Source of the DNA: Microbacterium limosum
GTDB lineage: Bacteria > Actinomycetota > Actinomycetes > Actinomycetales > Microbacteriaceae
Assembly: GCF_036324365.1 (NCBI RefSeq)
Contig: NZ_CP137080.1
Location: 2,480,001-2,544,000, forward strand
DNA: 64,000 nt
Reading direction: 5' to 3'
Numbering within the stretch: position 1 is the first letter of the stretch; each line of letters opens with the position of its first letter. A program made the translations under genes and the position numbers. The notes under the pieces were generated by a model, which searched no databases, was not told the DNA's origin, and saw only the letters and a program-made list of their open reading frames with translations. This document shows, one piece after another, positions 15,361-23,963 of this stretch.

Positions 15361-16250
15361 GCGCGCACTCCCGCGGTCAGTGGGCGGAAGCGGTCCGGGA
15401 CGTCGCCGTCACCTTCGACCAGGCGTGCAACGTACTCGCCCAGCAGGGGTGCGAACTTCGCGCCGTGGCCCGAACAGGGCGAGAGGATCGTGATCCCGTC
15501 GATGCGATCGATCACGAAGTCCTCGCCCGCGATGTTCGTGAACAGGCACGTGGTCTCGGCGTACGGCTCGGGGACGAGGCCCGGCAGGTTCTCCCGCACG
15601 TACGCGACGACCCGCTCCCTCCGGACGGGATCTATCGCACGGTTGTGCCACGCTGCTGAGCGGATCGTGTGTCCGCCGTTGTACTCCGCCACCTTCTGTC
15701 CTCGAAACTCCGCATCGCGGCCGCCCGGCAGTGCGTAGACCTGTATGGGTGCGGACTTGTGAATGATGGTCGGCCAGACATCTGCCGCGTCGCGGTACGG
15801 GAAGTGGAAGGCCTGCTCCTGCCGAACCTCGAGGGAGGGGAACGCGGCGAGGCGTTCCGTACCGATGCCCAGACCCCCCAGCAGGTCGGGCAGCCACCCG
15901 CCCGCCGCCACGACGACCTGCTCGGCTTCCACGACATCGCCCGTGCTCGAAACGGCCATGTACCCGGCTCCACGGGCGGAGACCGCCGCGACCGGCCACC
16001 CGGTGCGCACGGTCGCGCCTGCCGCCACGGCCAGGCGCAGCATCGTGTTCACCGCCCCCTCCGCATCGATGACGCCGGCCTCGTCGTGCCACAGCACGGC
16101 CCCGTCGAACGCGATACCGCCCCAGCGGTCGGTCGCCTCGGCCGCACTGAGCAACTCGTGCGCGACTCCCTGGTCGGCGAGAACGCGCGCGAGCCGCACC
16201 GGATCGCGCCTGTCGCCGTGATCCACCGCGCCGACGGCTGAGATCAGTGG
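15357..16250 (-). pseudogene. FAD-dependent amine/sarcosine oxidase, N-terminus deleted
   Basis: About 298 codons of a DAO/N-methyltryptophan-oxidase-like protein. Visible are the middle segment (AVGAVDHGD, GVAHELLSAAEATDRWGG), the FAD-site motif VVVAAGGWLPDLL and the C-terminal CSGHGAKFAPLLGEYVA block. The N-terminal dinucleotide-binding GxGxxG motif and about 90 residues are absent; beyond about 16250 the frame runs antisense into a ROK gene with no similarity to this family. A frame stays open to 16349, but that extension is not oxidase sequence. The gene cannot bind FAD normally and is judged dead. The 3' end overlaps the start of the amidohydrolase gene. Confidence 0.85.
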
Positions 16251-16992
16251 CATTGCGCCTCCGCTCATGCCGGGGTGGGACGGCTTCAGCGTCTGCAAGT
16301 TCATGGCGGAACGCTTCGTCTGCGACGTCATCGTCGACAACGACGTCAACCTCGTGGCGCTGGCCGAGGCACGCGCCTACGGCGGCGCCCACCTCCCCCT
16401 GTTGATGATCAACATCAGCACGGGAGTCGGCGCCGGTTTCGTCAGCGAGAGCGGCCTGCTGCTGCATGGTGCGGCCGCTGACATCGGGCACATCCAGATG
16501 CGCGACATGAGCGACGTGCTCTGCAGCTGCGGGAACCGCGGGTGCCTCGAGGCGATCGCGTCAGTGGGCGCCATGGCAGGTCGCGTTTCGAAGGCGCTCG
16601 GCACTCCCGTCACGTCGAAGGACCTCATCAGCCGACTCGTGCTCGGAGACGCCACGACCGTCAGCGTCGTGCGGGAGACCGCCGCGACGCTCGGGCGCGC
16701 GATCGCCGACCTCGTGAACTTCTGCAATCCGGCCCGGATCGTGATCGGCGGAGATGTCACCGAGTGCACGGAAGACGTGCTCTCGCAGATCCGGAGCGTG
16801 GTCTACCAGCAGGCGCAACCGCTGGCGACCCGCAACCTCTCCGTCACGCACGGCTCACTCGGAAACGAGGCCGGTCTGATCGGTGGGATGGTCTCCGGCA
16901 TCGAACAGGTGCTCTCGCCCCGCGGCATCCAGTACCTCACCCGTCCGGCCGACTCCACGATGCTTCCCCTCGGGCTGCAGATCGGAGCGTAG
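16251..16992 (+). pseudogene. ROK family regulator/kinase, N-terminal half deleted
   Basis: The frame enters the ROK core abruptly at APPLMPGWDGF, a motif normally about 100-170 residues into the protein, and then continues intact: VDNDVNLVALAEAR, the ISTGVGAGFV loop, the zinc-binding cluster CSCGNRGCLEAIAS and the C-terminal NPARIVIGGDV block to a stop at 16992. The winged helix and the first half of the sugar-kinase fold are missing. It is head-to-head with the equally beheaded oxidase gene, and both lose homology within a few bases of 16250, so one deletion removed both 5' ends and the shared promoter. An ATG at 16267 exists but would give an incomplete domain. Confidence 0.85.
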
Positions 16993-17023
16993 GGCGCACA
17001 CGCGTCCGGTTCCCCCCGCCTGA

Positions 17024-18097
17024 TCAGGCGCGCACCACGACGCCGGGAGTCGCGGCCCACACGACGACGCGATCGCCCACGCCCAGGTCGTGGAGACCCG
17101 TCCGGCGGATCGTGACCCGGCTGCCGGCCCGGTCCAGGCGCACCGCGATCACGGCGTGCGAGCCGAATCTGCTGATCCGTTCGATCGTGCCGACCGGGGT
17201 ACGGCCGGGCATCGTCGTCATGCGCTCCGTCGGCTTGAGGGCGAGCTGCTCCGGGCGGTACAGCCCGAGCGAGCCCGACCCGGGCGCGGTACCCTGCGAA
17301 CCCACGAGCGGACCCAGCACGGTCGCCAGCCCGCCGCTGCCGTCCCGGGTGGCCGGCAGCAGTACCGCGTCGCCGACGAAACCCGCCACCCACGCGTTCT
17401 CGGGCCTGGCGTAAAGCCGGTCGGGGCTGTCGAGCTGCTCCATCCTGCCGTCGCGCAGAACCCCGACCCGATCGCTCACGGACAGCGCCTCCTCCTGATC
17501 GTGGGTGATGAGCAGAGTGCTCACTCCCTGGGCGCGCAGCAGATCCACGACCTCGATCCGAAGACGCGCGCGCAGGCTCGCGTCGAGAGCGCTGAACGGC
17601 TCGTCGAGCAGCATGAGACGCGGCGCGGGTGCCAGCGCCCTCGCGAGCGCCACCCGCTGCTGCTGGCCACCGGAGAGCTCATGGGGGAACCTTCCCGCGA
17701 GCGGGGTCAGATCGGTCAGCTCCAGGAGCTGCCGAACGCGAGGGTGCCCGGCGGCACGATGGGCGGGCACGCCCCGCAGCCCGTACGCGATGTTGCCCGC
17801 GACCGACATCCGGGGGAACAGCGCCCCATCCTGCGGGACCAGGCCGACCCGCCGGCGTTCGGGCCTGACCGTCGTCACGTCGCGGCCGCCGAGGTGCACG
17901 GTTCCGCTACGGGCCGGATGCAGCCCGGCGATGGTCCGCAGCAGCGTGGATTTCCCGCTTCCCGAGGGACCGAGCACGGTTACGAGCTCGCCGTCCTCGA
18001 TGCCCAGATCGATGTCTCGCAAGACCTCGACCCCGCCACCATAGTCCGCCGAGAGGGCAGCCACGCCGTGCGGCTGTGCGATCGGCCGACGCGTCAT
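17024..18097 (-). CDS. fbpC: Iron(III)-type ABC transporter ATP-binding protein
   Basis: A 357-residue ATPase of the FbpC/PotA group. Walker A GPSGSGKST is near residue 40, the Q-loop LVPQDGALFP follows, the signature LSGGQQQRVALARAL precedes Walker B LMLLDEPFSALD, and the H-loop is LLITHDQEEAL. A C-terminal TOBE-like extension of about 110 residues follows. The ATG at 18097 overlaps the permease stop (ATGA); a much longer open frame upstream is a shadow of the permease gene. It powers uptake of ferric iron (or a related cation or anion) with the adjacent permease and binding protein. The symbol is by family resemblance. Confidence 0.85.
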   Translation of the reverse strand: MTRRPIAQPHGVAALSADYGGGVEVLRDIDLGIEDGELVTVLGPSGSGKSTLLRTIAGLHPARSGTVHLGGRDVTTVRPERRRVGLVPQDGALFPRMSVAGNIAYGLRGVPAHRAAGHPRVRQLLELTDLTPLAGRFPHELSGGQQQRVALARALAPAPRLMLLDEPFSALDASLRARLRIEVVDLLRAQGVSTLLITHDQEEALSVSDRVGVLRDGRMEQLDSPDRLYARPENAWVAGFVGDAVLLPATRDGSGGLATVLGPLVGSQGTAPGSGSLGLYRPEQLALKPTERMTTMPGRTPVGTIERISRFGSHAVIAVRLDRAGSRVTIRRTGLHDLGVGDRVVVWAATPGVVVRA

Positions 18098-19593
18098 CGA
18101 CGTGCTCCTTCGTACAGGGTCGCGGCCAGCATCATCGCCGGCACCAGGCCTACGAGCACCAGCAGCACCCCGATCGGGGCGGCCGCCCCGTAGGCGCCGA
18201 TGCTGGTCTTGCTCCACAGCTCCGTCGCGAGCGTGTCGACTCCGATCGGTCGCAACATGAGCGTTGCCGGCAGCTCCTTCATGACCGCCGTCGCGACGAG
18301 CACCCATCCGGCGACGATGCCGGGCAGCGCGGTGCGCGCCGTGACCCGCCACCAGGTGAAGAACGGGCCGTGACCGAGAGTGCGGGATACCTCCTCCAGC
18401 CGAGGAGGCACCCTCGCGATCGCCGAGCGCAGTGCGCCGATCGCGAGCGAGAAGCACAGCACCACGTAGGCGGCGATCAGGGCCGCAGCGCTCTGATATG
18501 CCGCCGGGACGAGCGCCAACGACAGCGCCACGAGGGCCAGAGCCACCACGACACCGGGGATCGCGTGCGTCAGGTAGGACACCGACTCGGCGAGCGCGAT
18601 GAGCCGCGACCGGTACCGTGCCGCGAGCACACCGATCGGCAGCGCGAGCACGACCGTGACGGTGCCGGCTACGGCACCGAGGAGCAGCGTCGTCACGGTC
18701 GCCGCGGCGAGATCCTCCATCGTGCTCCCGAACCGCTCGCTGCTGAGCCAGCGCACCGTCATGGCGATGAGCGGCGCGAGGACACCGAGTGCGGCGACGA
18801 GACCGAGCCCCGCGCCGCACGCGAGAGTGCTCAGTGTACCCAGGGGACGCGCCGTCTGCCCTCGCTGCACCGAACCGGGGTCCGCCCCTGCGCGATCGCC
18901 CCGCAGTCGCCGCTCGCCGAGCACCAGAACGAGCGCGAACGCGACCAGCGCAAGCGACGTGACGGCCGACGCCGATCTGTCGATGCCGCCGCTGAACAGC
19001 GCGTACACGCCCGTCGTCAGCGTCTCGTAGCGCAGGATGGCGGGCGAGCCGAAGTCCGAGATGGTGTACAGCGCGACCAGGAGCGTGCCGGTGACCGCCG
19101 CGGGAAGGATCTGCGGCAGCGTCACGGTGAAGAACGCGGACGATCGGCTGCGACCGAGGGTGCGCGCGACGTCGGCCAGACCGTGATCGGCAAGGGCGAG
19201 CGCGCCGATGGTGGGCACGGTGACGAGCGGTACCGTGGTCAGCACGGTGACGATCACGAGCGGCCCGAGGCCGTGCAACTGCGGGAGGGCCGAGGACCAG
19301 GCGAACGCGCCGACGAAGCTCGGCACCGCGAGCGGCAGGCAGGCCAGAACAGGCCAGAGCGGGCGGAACGGGAGCCTGACCCGGACAGTCGCCACGGCGA
19401 TCGCGACGCCGAGGACGAGGCACGCGGCACTGACCAGCACCGCGAGTAGGAGCGTGTTGCCGAACAGCTCGAGAGTGCGCTGACGGAACAGGATCGCGGC
19501 GGCGTGACGACCACCCGAGCCGAGGGCCCGGACGATCAGCTGCGCGACGGGCGCGAGCATGATCACCGCGATCACGACCGCGAGCACGACCAA
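18094..19593 (-). CDS. fbpB: Iron(III)-type ABC transporter permease, two fused domains
   Basis: A large FbpB-type permease of about 500 residues with two homologous halves of about six helices each; each half has an EAA-like loop (LADVARTLGRSRSSAF...LPQILPA in the first half, EEVSRTLGHGPFFTW...LPGIVAG in the second). The listed start is TTG at 19593, which lies in the first membrane helix. The same frame is open upstream through an Arg-rich stretch (GGGAARRPP) to a CTG near 19635 inside the hairpin after the binding-protein gene, so the true start is uncertain by up to about 14 codons. It overlaps the ATPase gene by 4 bp. Confidence 0.85.
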   Translation of the reverse strand: MVVLAVVIAVIMLAPVAQLIVRALGSGGRHAAAILFRQRTLELFGNTLLLAVLVSAACLVLGVAIAVATVRVRLPFRPLWPVLACLPLAVPSFVGAFAWSSALPQLHGLGPLVIVTVLTTVPLVTVPTIGALALADHGLADVARTLGRSRSSAFFTVTLPQILPAAVTGTLLVALYTISDFGSPAILRYETLTTGVYALFSGGIDRSASAVTSLALVAFALVLVLGERRLRGDRAGADPGSVQRGQTARPLGTLSTLACGAGLGLVAALGVLAPLIAMTVRWLSSERFGSTMEDLAAATVTTLLLGAVAGTVTVVLALPIGVLAARYRSRLIALAESVSYLTHAIPGVVVALALVALSLALVPAAYQSAAALIAAYVVLCFSLAIGALRSAIARVPPRLEEVSRTLGHGPFFTWWRVTARTALPGIVAGWVLVATAVMKELPATLMLRPIGVDTLATELWSKTSIGAYGAAAPIGVLLVLVGLVPAMMLAATLYEGARR

Positions 19594-19633
19594 GAGGGCG
19601 GGGGGCCGCCGTGCGGCGCCCCCGCCCTCGGTC

Positions 19634-19666
19634 AGGCTCCGCGAGCGTGTCCCGTTCGCGGAGCCT
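19634..19666 (-). terminator. Hairpin between iron-binding protein and permease genes
   Basis: AGGCTCCGCGA (19634-19644) and TCGCGGAGCCT (19656-19666) make an 11-bp perfect stem with an 11-nt loop, 20 bp past the binding-protein stop codon. It probably attenuates transcription into the permease and may also hide the permease ribosome-binding region. Confidence 0.6.
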
Positions 19667-19685
19667 GCGGGCGGTAGAAGCTCAG

Positions 19686-20735
19686 TCAGAGCAGGCCGAC
19701 CTCGGTGATCATCGCCACGGTGTTCTGAAGCGAGGAGAGCTGCGACAGGTCGACATCCGGGGCACCCAGATCGGCGAGCGGCGGGACGCCCGCCGGACCC
19801 TCGAGGTCGCCGATCAGCGGGTACTCGTACGTCTCCTCGAGGAAGTAGGTCTGCCCCTCGTTCGAGACGAGGTACTCGACGAACTCGAGCGCCTCGGATG
19901 ATCCCTCAGCCGGGGCGAGGATGCCCGCGCCGGTGACGTTCACGAGCGCGCCGATCGAGCCGGGGTCGCCGAACTTCAGCTGCGCACGCAGGGTGGCCGG
20001 GTCCTGCTCGGAGCGGGCCCAGTAGTAGTGGTTGATCAGGCCCACGTCGACGGCGCCGGCGTTGACGGCCTCGAGCAGCTCGCCGTTGCGGCCGAAGATC
20101 TGCGCCCCGTTGGCCTTCATCCCCTCGAGCCATTCCCGCGCGCGGTCCTCGCCCTCCTGCACGCGCATCGCGGTGATGAAGGATTGGAAGGACGCGTTCG
20201 CGGGCACGATGCCGACCTTGCCCTGCCAGGCCGGGTCGAGCAGCTGCCATACGTCGCCCGGGATCTGGTCGGCCGTGTACTTCTCGCTGTCGTAGGCGAT
20301 GACACGGGCGCGACCGGTCAGACCGACCCAGGAGTCGTCGCGAGACGTGTACTTTGACGGCACCAGCGAGGTGATCTCGCTGGGCAGAGTGGTGAGCAGC
20401 CCCTCCGCGGCGACGGCGCCGAGTGCGCCCGAATCCTGCGACAGGAACACCTGGGCCGGCGTGGCCGAGCCCTCCTCGAGCAACTGGGCGGCGAGTTCGG
20501 TCGATCCGGCGTACCGGACCTCCACGTCGATCCCGCTCGCGTCCTCGAACTGCTCTATCAGCGGAGCGACGAGCTCTTCATCACGGCCCGAGTAGACCAC
20601 CAGCGTACGGTCCTCGTCGGCGGCAACGGTCTCGGTCGCGGCGGGTTCGCTGCTCGCGGTGGAGCAGGCGGTCAGCAGCATGGCGGCGGCCACGGCCGAC
20701 GCGAAGAATGCGGCCGTGCGTCCTGGAGCGGTCAT
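19686..20735 (-). CDS. fbpA: Iron(III)-binding lipoprotein of ABC importer
   Basis: 349 residues. The signal peptide ends at LLTAC (Cys24), a clear lipobox. The mature part starts with the ferric-binding-protein hallmark LVVYSGRDEELV and later has NHYYWARSE, whose adjacent tyrosines normally ligate iron in FbpA/AfuA proteins, plus EFVEYLVSNEGQTYF. It is the first gene of a three-gene operon (binding protein, permease, ATPase). A DtxR/IdeR-like palindrome 50 bp upstream supports iron repression and an iron substrate. The divergent two-component genes share the same 137-bp promoter region. Confidence 0.9.
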   Translation of the reverse strand: MTAPGRTAAFFASAVAAAMLLTACSTASSEPAATETVAADEDRTLVVYSGRDEELVAPLIEQFEDASGIDVEVRYAGSTELAAQLLEEGSATPAQVFLSQDSGALGAVAAEGLLTTLPSEITSLVPSKYTSRDDSWVGLTGRARVIAYDSEKYTADQIPGDVWQLLDPAWQGKVGIVPANASFQSFITAMRVQEGEDRAREWLEGMKANGAQIFGRNGELLEAVNAGAVDVGLINHYYWARSEQDPATLRAQLKFGDPGSIGALVNVTGAGILAPAEGSSEALEFVEYLVSNEGQTYFLEETYEYPLIGDLEGPAGVPPLADLGAPDVDLSQLSSLQNTVAMITEVGLL

Positions 20736-20784
20736 TTGAAGTGATCCTTCGGTGCGTAGGGAGTGAACTGTGGGATCCCATGAA

Positions 20785-20803
20785 TGAGGGTAGCCTTACC
20801 TCA
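20785..20803. promoter_or_regulatory. DtxR/IdeR-like iron box
   Basis: TGAGGGTAGCCTTACCTCA matches the IdeR/DtxR consensus TTAGGTTAGCCTAACCTAA at 15 of 19 positions, including the AGCCT centre. It sits between the iron-binding protein gene (start 20735, minus) and the response regulator (start 20873, plus). Confidence 0.7.
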
Positions 20804-20872
20804 AGGGAGCACTCCCCCCAAGATTGGGGGTGGGCCCCGTCGAGCCCCCATCCAGCCCCGAATGGAGCGTCC

Positions 20873-21487
20873 GTGATCAAAGTCCTGGTCGTCGATGATC
20901 ATCGGGTGTTCACGGAATTGCTCTCGCTCGCGCTCGATGCGACCGCGGACATCGCGTGCGTCGCGACCGCGACGACGGCCGCCGAGGGCCTGGCGAAGCT
21001 CGCGGCGTACGAGATTGACGTCGTCGTGCTCGATGTGCGACTGCCGGACGGTGATGGACTCCAGCTGGTGCACTCATTGCTGGCTCTGCGGCCGAGCTGC
21101 CGAGTGGTGCTGTTGACCGCGCACCCTCGCGCCGATCACGCGGCGACTGCGCTCGCAGCGGGAGCGGTCGCGTTCCTGGCGAAGGACGAACGACTCGACG
21201 ACCTGCTCGCCGCGGTCCGCTCGGCATCCACGACCCGTCCCGTGCTCTCGCGGACGCTGCCGGCATCGCCGCACGAGGTCGTCGATCTGACTCCGAGGGA
21301 ATGGGATGTGCTGGGTGCACTCTCGCGCGGCCGCGCGGCGGCCGAGATCGCAGACGAGCTGGACCTGTCGCAGCACACCGTGAGGGACCACATCAAGGGG
21401 CTGCTGCGCAAACTCGGCGCGCGCTCGCAGCTGGAGGCGGTCGCGCGGGCGCGGGAGCTGGGCGCACTCGACTCGAGCCTCGGGTGA
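20873..21487 (+). CDS. NarL/LuxR-type response regulator
   Basis: A 204-residue two-domain regulator. The receiver domain has the acidic pair at Asp8-Asp9 and the phosphoacceptor Asp54 in VVLDVRLPDGDG; the C-terminal LuxR-type helix-turn-helix runs from about residue 140 (LTPREWDVLGALSRG...AEIADELDLSQHTVRDHIKGLLRKL). The GTG at 20873 is chosen because GGAG lies 7 bp upstream and the protein then starts IKVLVVDDH, as usual. Its stop overlaps the GTG start of the kinase gene. Transcribed away from the iron importer, it may respond to iron or haem, but only position suggests this. Confidence 0.92.
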   Translation: MIKVLVVDDHRVFTELLSLALDATADIACVATATTAAEGLAKLAAYEIDVVVLDVRLPDGDGLQLVHSLLALRPSCRVVLLTAHPRADHAATALAAGAVAFLAKDERLDDLLAAVRSASTTRPVLSRTLPASPHEVVDLTPREWDVLGALSRGRAAAEIADELDLSQHTVRDHIKGLLRKLGARSQLEAVARARELGALDSSLG

Positions 21488-23013
21488 GCACGCACCGCGC
21501 GAAGGCGGACTCGAGGCACACGGCTGGATTCGACTCGCCTCGGCTCCTCCGCCGCGCCCTCCGCGTGCACCTCATCGCCACGTCTTCCGTCTTGCTCGCG
21601 GTGCTCGGTGCGATGCTCCTGACCGAGTGGCTGCTCACGACTCGCCAGGCCGACCGGATCGCCGCCGTCGTCACGACGAGGCTTGCCGAGTCCGTACTGC
21701 AGCCGCTCAGCGCGATGGACTTCGCCGACGAGGGTCTCGACACCGAGGCTCTCGACGCCGAGCTGCGCGGATTCTTCGCCAGCGGCACGATCGAGCGGAT
21801 CAAGGTCTGGCGAGTCGAAGGGGACGAGGTCAGAGTGGTCTACTCGGACCTCGACGAGATCGTCGGCGAGGTGCGCCCGTTCTCGGCTGAGCTGGCGACC
21901 AGGCTGGACGCGGGAGAAACCGTTGTGCTCTCGGTGCCGGACGACGTCGAGCATCGTTTCGAGGCGGGACTGCCGGTCGAGCTGCGGGAGGCATTCATCG
22001 GTTTCACCGACGCCGCCGGGCGTGACATGCGGCTCGAGGTGTACGTCCCGGTCTATACCCGGCAGATGATCGCAGGAGCGCTCTCGCTGCAGGCGCCCGT
22101 CATCGCAGGCGGCCTGGTCGCCCTGCTCGTCGTGCTGCTGCCGCTGTCGATCCGGCTGGCGAGGCGGCTCGAACGGCTGGACGCCGAACACGAGCGGGTG
22201 CTCGCCTTCGGGCAGCGGGCGCGCGAGCAGGAGCGCGCCGAACTGGCTCGGCGGTTGCACGACGACGTCGTCCAGTCGCTGTCGGGTGCGCGACTCGCCG
22301 TCGGCTCGCTCGAGCGCACCGCAGGCACGCGCGAATCGGATGTGCTCGACCGGGTCGGCGATGTCCTCGCCGAGAGCATGGCGACCCTGCGCGGCATGCT
22401 CACCGAGTTCGTTCCCGGCGCTGTGACCGCGGCCTCACTCGACCACGACGTCGCCGAGCTCGCCGCTCGGGTAAGAGCGGGGAGGAATGGAGCGCCGCCG
22501 ACGCTGCTCTACACGGGCCCCAGCGAGGAGGACCGAGCGGTGCTCGCCCGTCTCGACGACGATGCGGCAGCGGTGTTGTTCCACGCAGCGCAGGAGGGTC
22601 TGCGCAACGCGGTTGAGCACGCGGACGCCCTCGTGATCGCGCTGAGATTGACCGTCGGCCGGGAGGCGGATGGTGCGCGGACGGTGCGCATCACGGTCGA
22701 GGACGACGGCGCAGGCATCGACGAGGGCGCCGCGCGGCAGGCGCGGGTCCAGGGACACGTCGGGCTCGAGCTCGTCCGCCGCGCGGTCGAGGCGATCGAC
22801 GGCGGCATGACGGTGCGCGCACGCCATCCCGAGCACACCGGCGGCCCCGGCACGGTGCTGACGTGCGTCGTCCGAGCGGAGATGGGCGCCAGCGGGCCCG
22901 AGATCCGTCCTACTCTCCGTCCCCTCCGTTCCCGTTCCCGCTCCCGCGGCGGAACGCCCGATAGACCGCATCTGCGACGACAAGGTCCTGCCACCCCTGC
23001 CCCACCGACTTGA
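21484..23013 (+). CDS. NarL-type sensor histidine kinase
   Basis: A 509-residue membrane kinase, partner of the preceding regulator. The N-terminal membrane helix (about 30-52) and a second one (about 207-225) enclose an extracytoplasmic sensor domain of about 150 residues. A HisKA_3 dimerisation domain follows with the phosphorylated His259 in AELARRLHDDVVQSL, then an HATPase domain with EGLRNAVEHAD and VEDDGAGID. The GTG at 21484 overlaps the regulator stop. The last 34 codons (after VVRAEMG) are Arg/Pro-rich, lie antisense to the next gene and are probably an unstructured tail created by the overlap. Confidence 0.9.
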   Translation: MSTHRAKADSRHTAGFDSPRLLRRALRVHLIATSSVLLAVLGAMLLTEWLLTTRQADRIAAVVTTRLAESVLQPLSAMDFADEGLDTEALDAELRGFFASGTIERIKVWRVEGDEVRVVYSDLDEIVGEVRPFSAELATRLDAGETVVLSVPDDVEHRFEAGLPVELREAFIGFTDAAGRDMRLEVYVPVYTRQMIAGALSLQAPVIAGGLVALLVVLLPLSIRLARRLERLDAEHERVLAFGQRAREQERAELARRLHDDVVQSLSGARLAVGSLERTAGTRESDVLDRVGDVLAESMATLRGMLTEFVPGAVTAASLDHDVAELAARVRAGRNGAPPTLLYTGPSEEDRAVLARLDDDAAAVLFHAAQEGLRNAVEHADALVIALRLTVGREADGARTVRITVEDDGAGIDEGAARQARVQGHVGLELVRRAVEAIDGGMTVRARHPEHTGGPGTVLTCVVRAEMGASGPEIRPTLRPLRSRSRSRGGTPDRPHLRRQGPATPAPPT

Positions 23014-23881
23014 ACACCACCGGCCCTGCGCGCCGGGGCCGGTGACCCCTCGGGCCGTTCGCGCGGATCAGGTCGCCCAGGGGCACGAGTCGATCGGCGC
23101 GCAGCGCACCCGACGCGATCGCCAACACGACGTCGCCGGCCTCGCGCAGCGCCGTCGGGACGTCCTCGATCACCACCATCGCTCGACGCATCAGGACCGG
23201 ATCGAGCTCCCTGCGTTCGGGATGGTGGGAGCCCACCGCCACGACCATCGCGTCATCCCGGACCATCGCGCCATCGAAGAGCGGACTTCCCGCGCTGGTC
23301 GCGGTGGCGATGATGTCGGCTCGGCTCACGTCACCGGCGACACCGACCGCCGCGGGGATGCCGTGCTCGCCGAGCCGCTCGACGAGGGCCGTCGCGCTCT
23401 CGGGTGAGCGCGAGACGATCCGGATGTCGTCGATCGTGCGAACGGCGCGCAACGCGTGCACGTGGCCCTCGGCCTGCGGTCCCGCGCCGAACACCACGAG
23501 GCGGTGAGCATCGGGCGCCGCGAGCTCGTCCACGGCGACCGCCGAGAGCGCCGGGGTGCGGAGCGTCGTCAACGCCGCACCATCCAGCACGGCACGGGGC
23601 GTGAGCGTCTCGGAGTCCATCAGGATGTAGGTCGCCTGGATCCGGGGATGACCGAGCGCGTCGTTTCCCGGCGCGACGGAGAGGACCTTGACGCCCGCCA
23701 TCCCACCGTGCTCCCCCGGCATCAGGAGGAGCTCTCCGCGCGCCGTCGGAACGGCGGTGCGAGCCGGTTGTCCGGCCGGATCCAGACCGTCGCTCAGAGC
23801 CGACCGCAACTCCGTCACCGCGTCGCGCCAGGATACGAGCGAACACACGGTGGCCGCGTCTATCGTCAACACGCCGGGCAC
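22910..23881 (-). CDS. Ornithine cyclodeaminase/mu-crystallin family protein
   Basis: A 323-residue NAD(P)-dependent enzyme of the OCD family, whose members deaminate ornithine, alanine or related amino acids or reduce ketimines such as pyrroline-2-carboxylate. The Rossmann motif VVFGAGPQAEGHVHAL lies at about residues 127-142, preceded by the conserved GVKVLSVAPGN...HPRIQATYIL and DGAALTTLRTPALSAVA segments. The start is GTG at 23881. The 3' end overlaps the kinase gene convergently by 104 bp. It is the last gene of the long minus-strand cluster, 82 bp after the aminopeptidase, and probably handles an amino acid released by the cluster's hydrolases. Confidence 0.85.
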   Translation of the reverse strand: MPGVLTIDAATVCSLVSWRDAVTELRSALSDGLDPAGQPARTAVPTARGELLLMPGEHGGMAGVKVLSVAPGNDALGHPRIQATYILMDSETLTPRAVLDGAALTTLRTPALSAVAVDELAAPDAHRLVVFGAGPQAEGHVHALRAVRTIDDIRIVSRSPESATALVERLGEHGIPAAVGVAGDVSRADIIATATSAGSPLFDGAMVRDDAMVVAVGSHHPERRELDPVLMRRAMVVIEDVPTALREAGDVVLAIASGALRADRLVPLGDLIRANGPRGHRPRRAGPVVFKSVGQGWQDLVVADAVYRAFRRGSGNGNGGDGE

Positions 23882-23963
23882 CGCCCACCGTTGTGGAGTC
23901 CATCGCGACCGCGGTCGTCGTGGACTGCACTCCTCGGCGCGCAGCGCATCGCCGTGCGGACCG

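Noticed and set aside
16251..16349. The upstream extension of the oxidase frame to 16349 as its real N-terminus
   Set aside because: It is antisense to conserved ROK sequence and contains no GxGxxG FAD motif.
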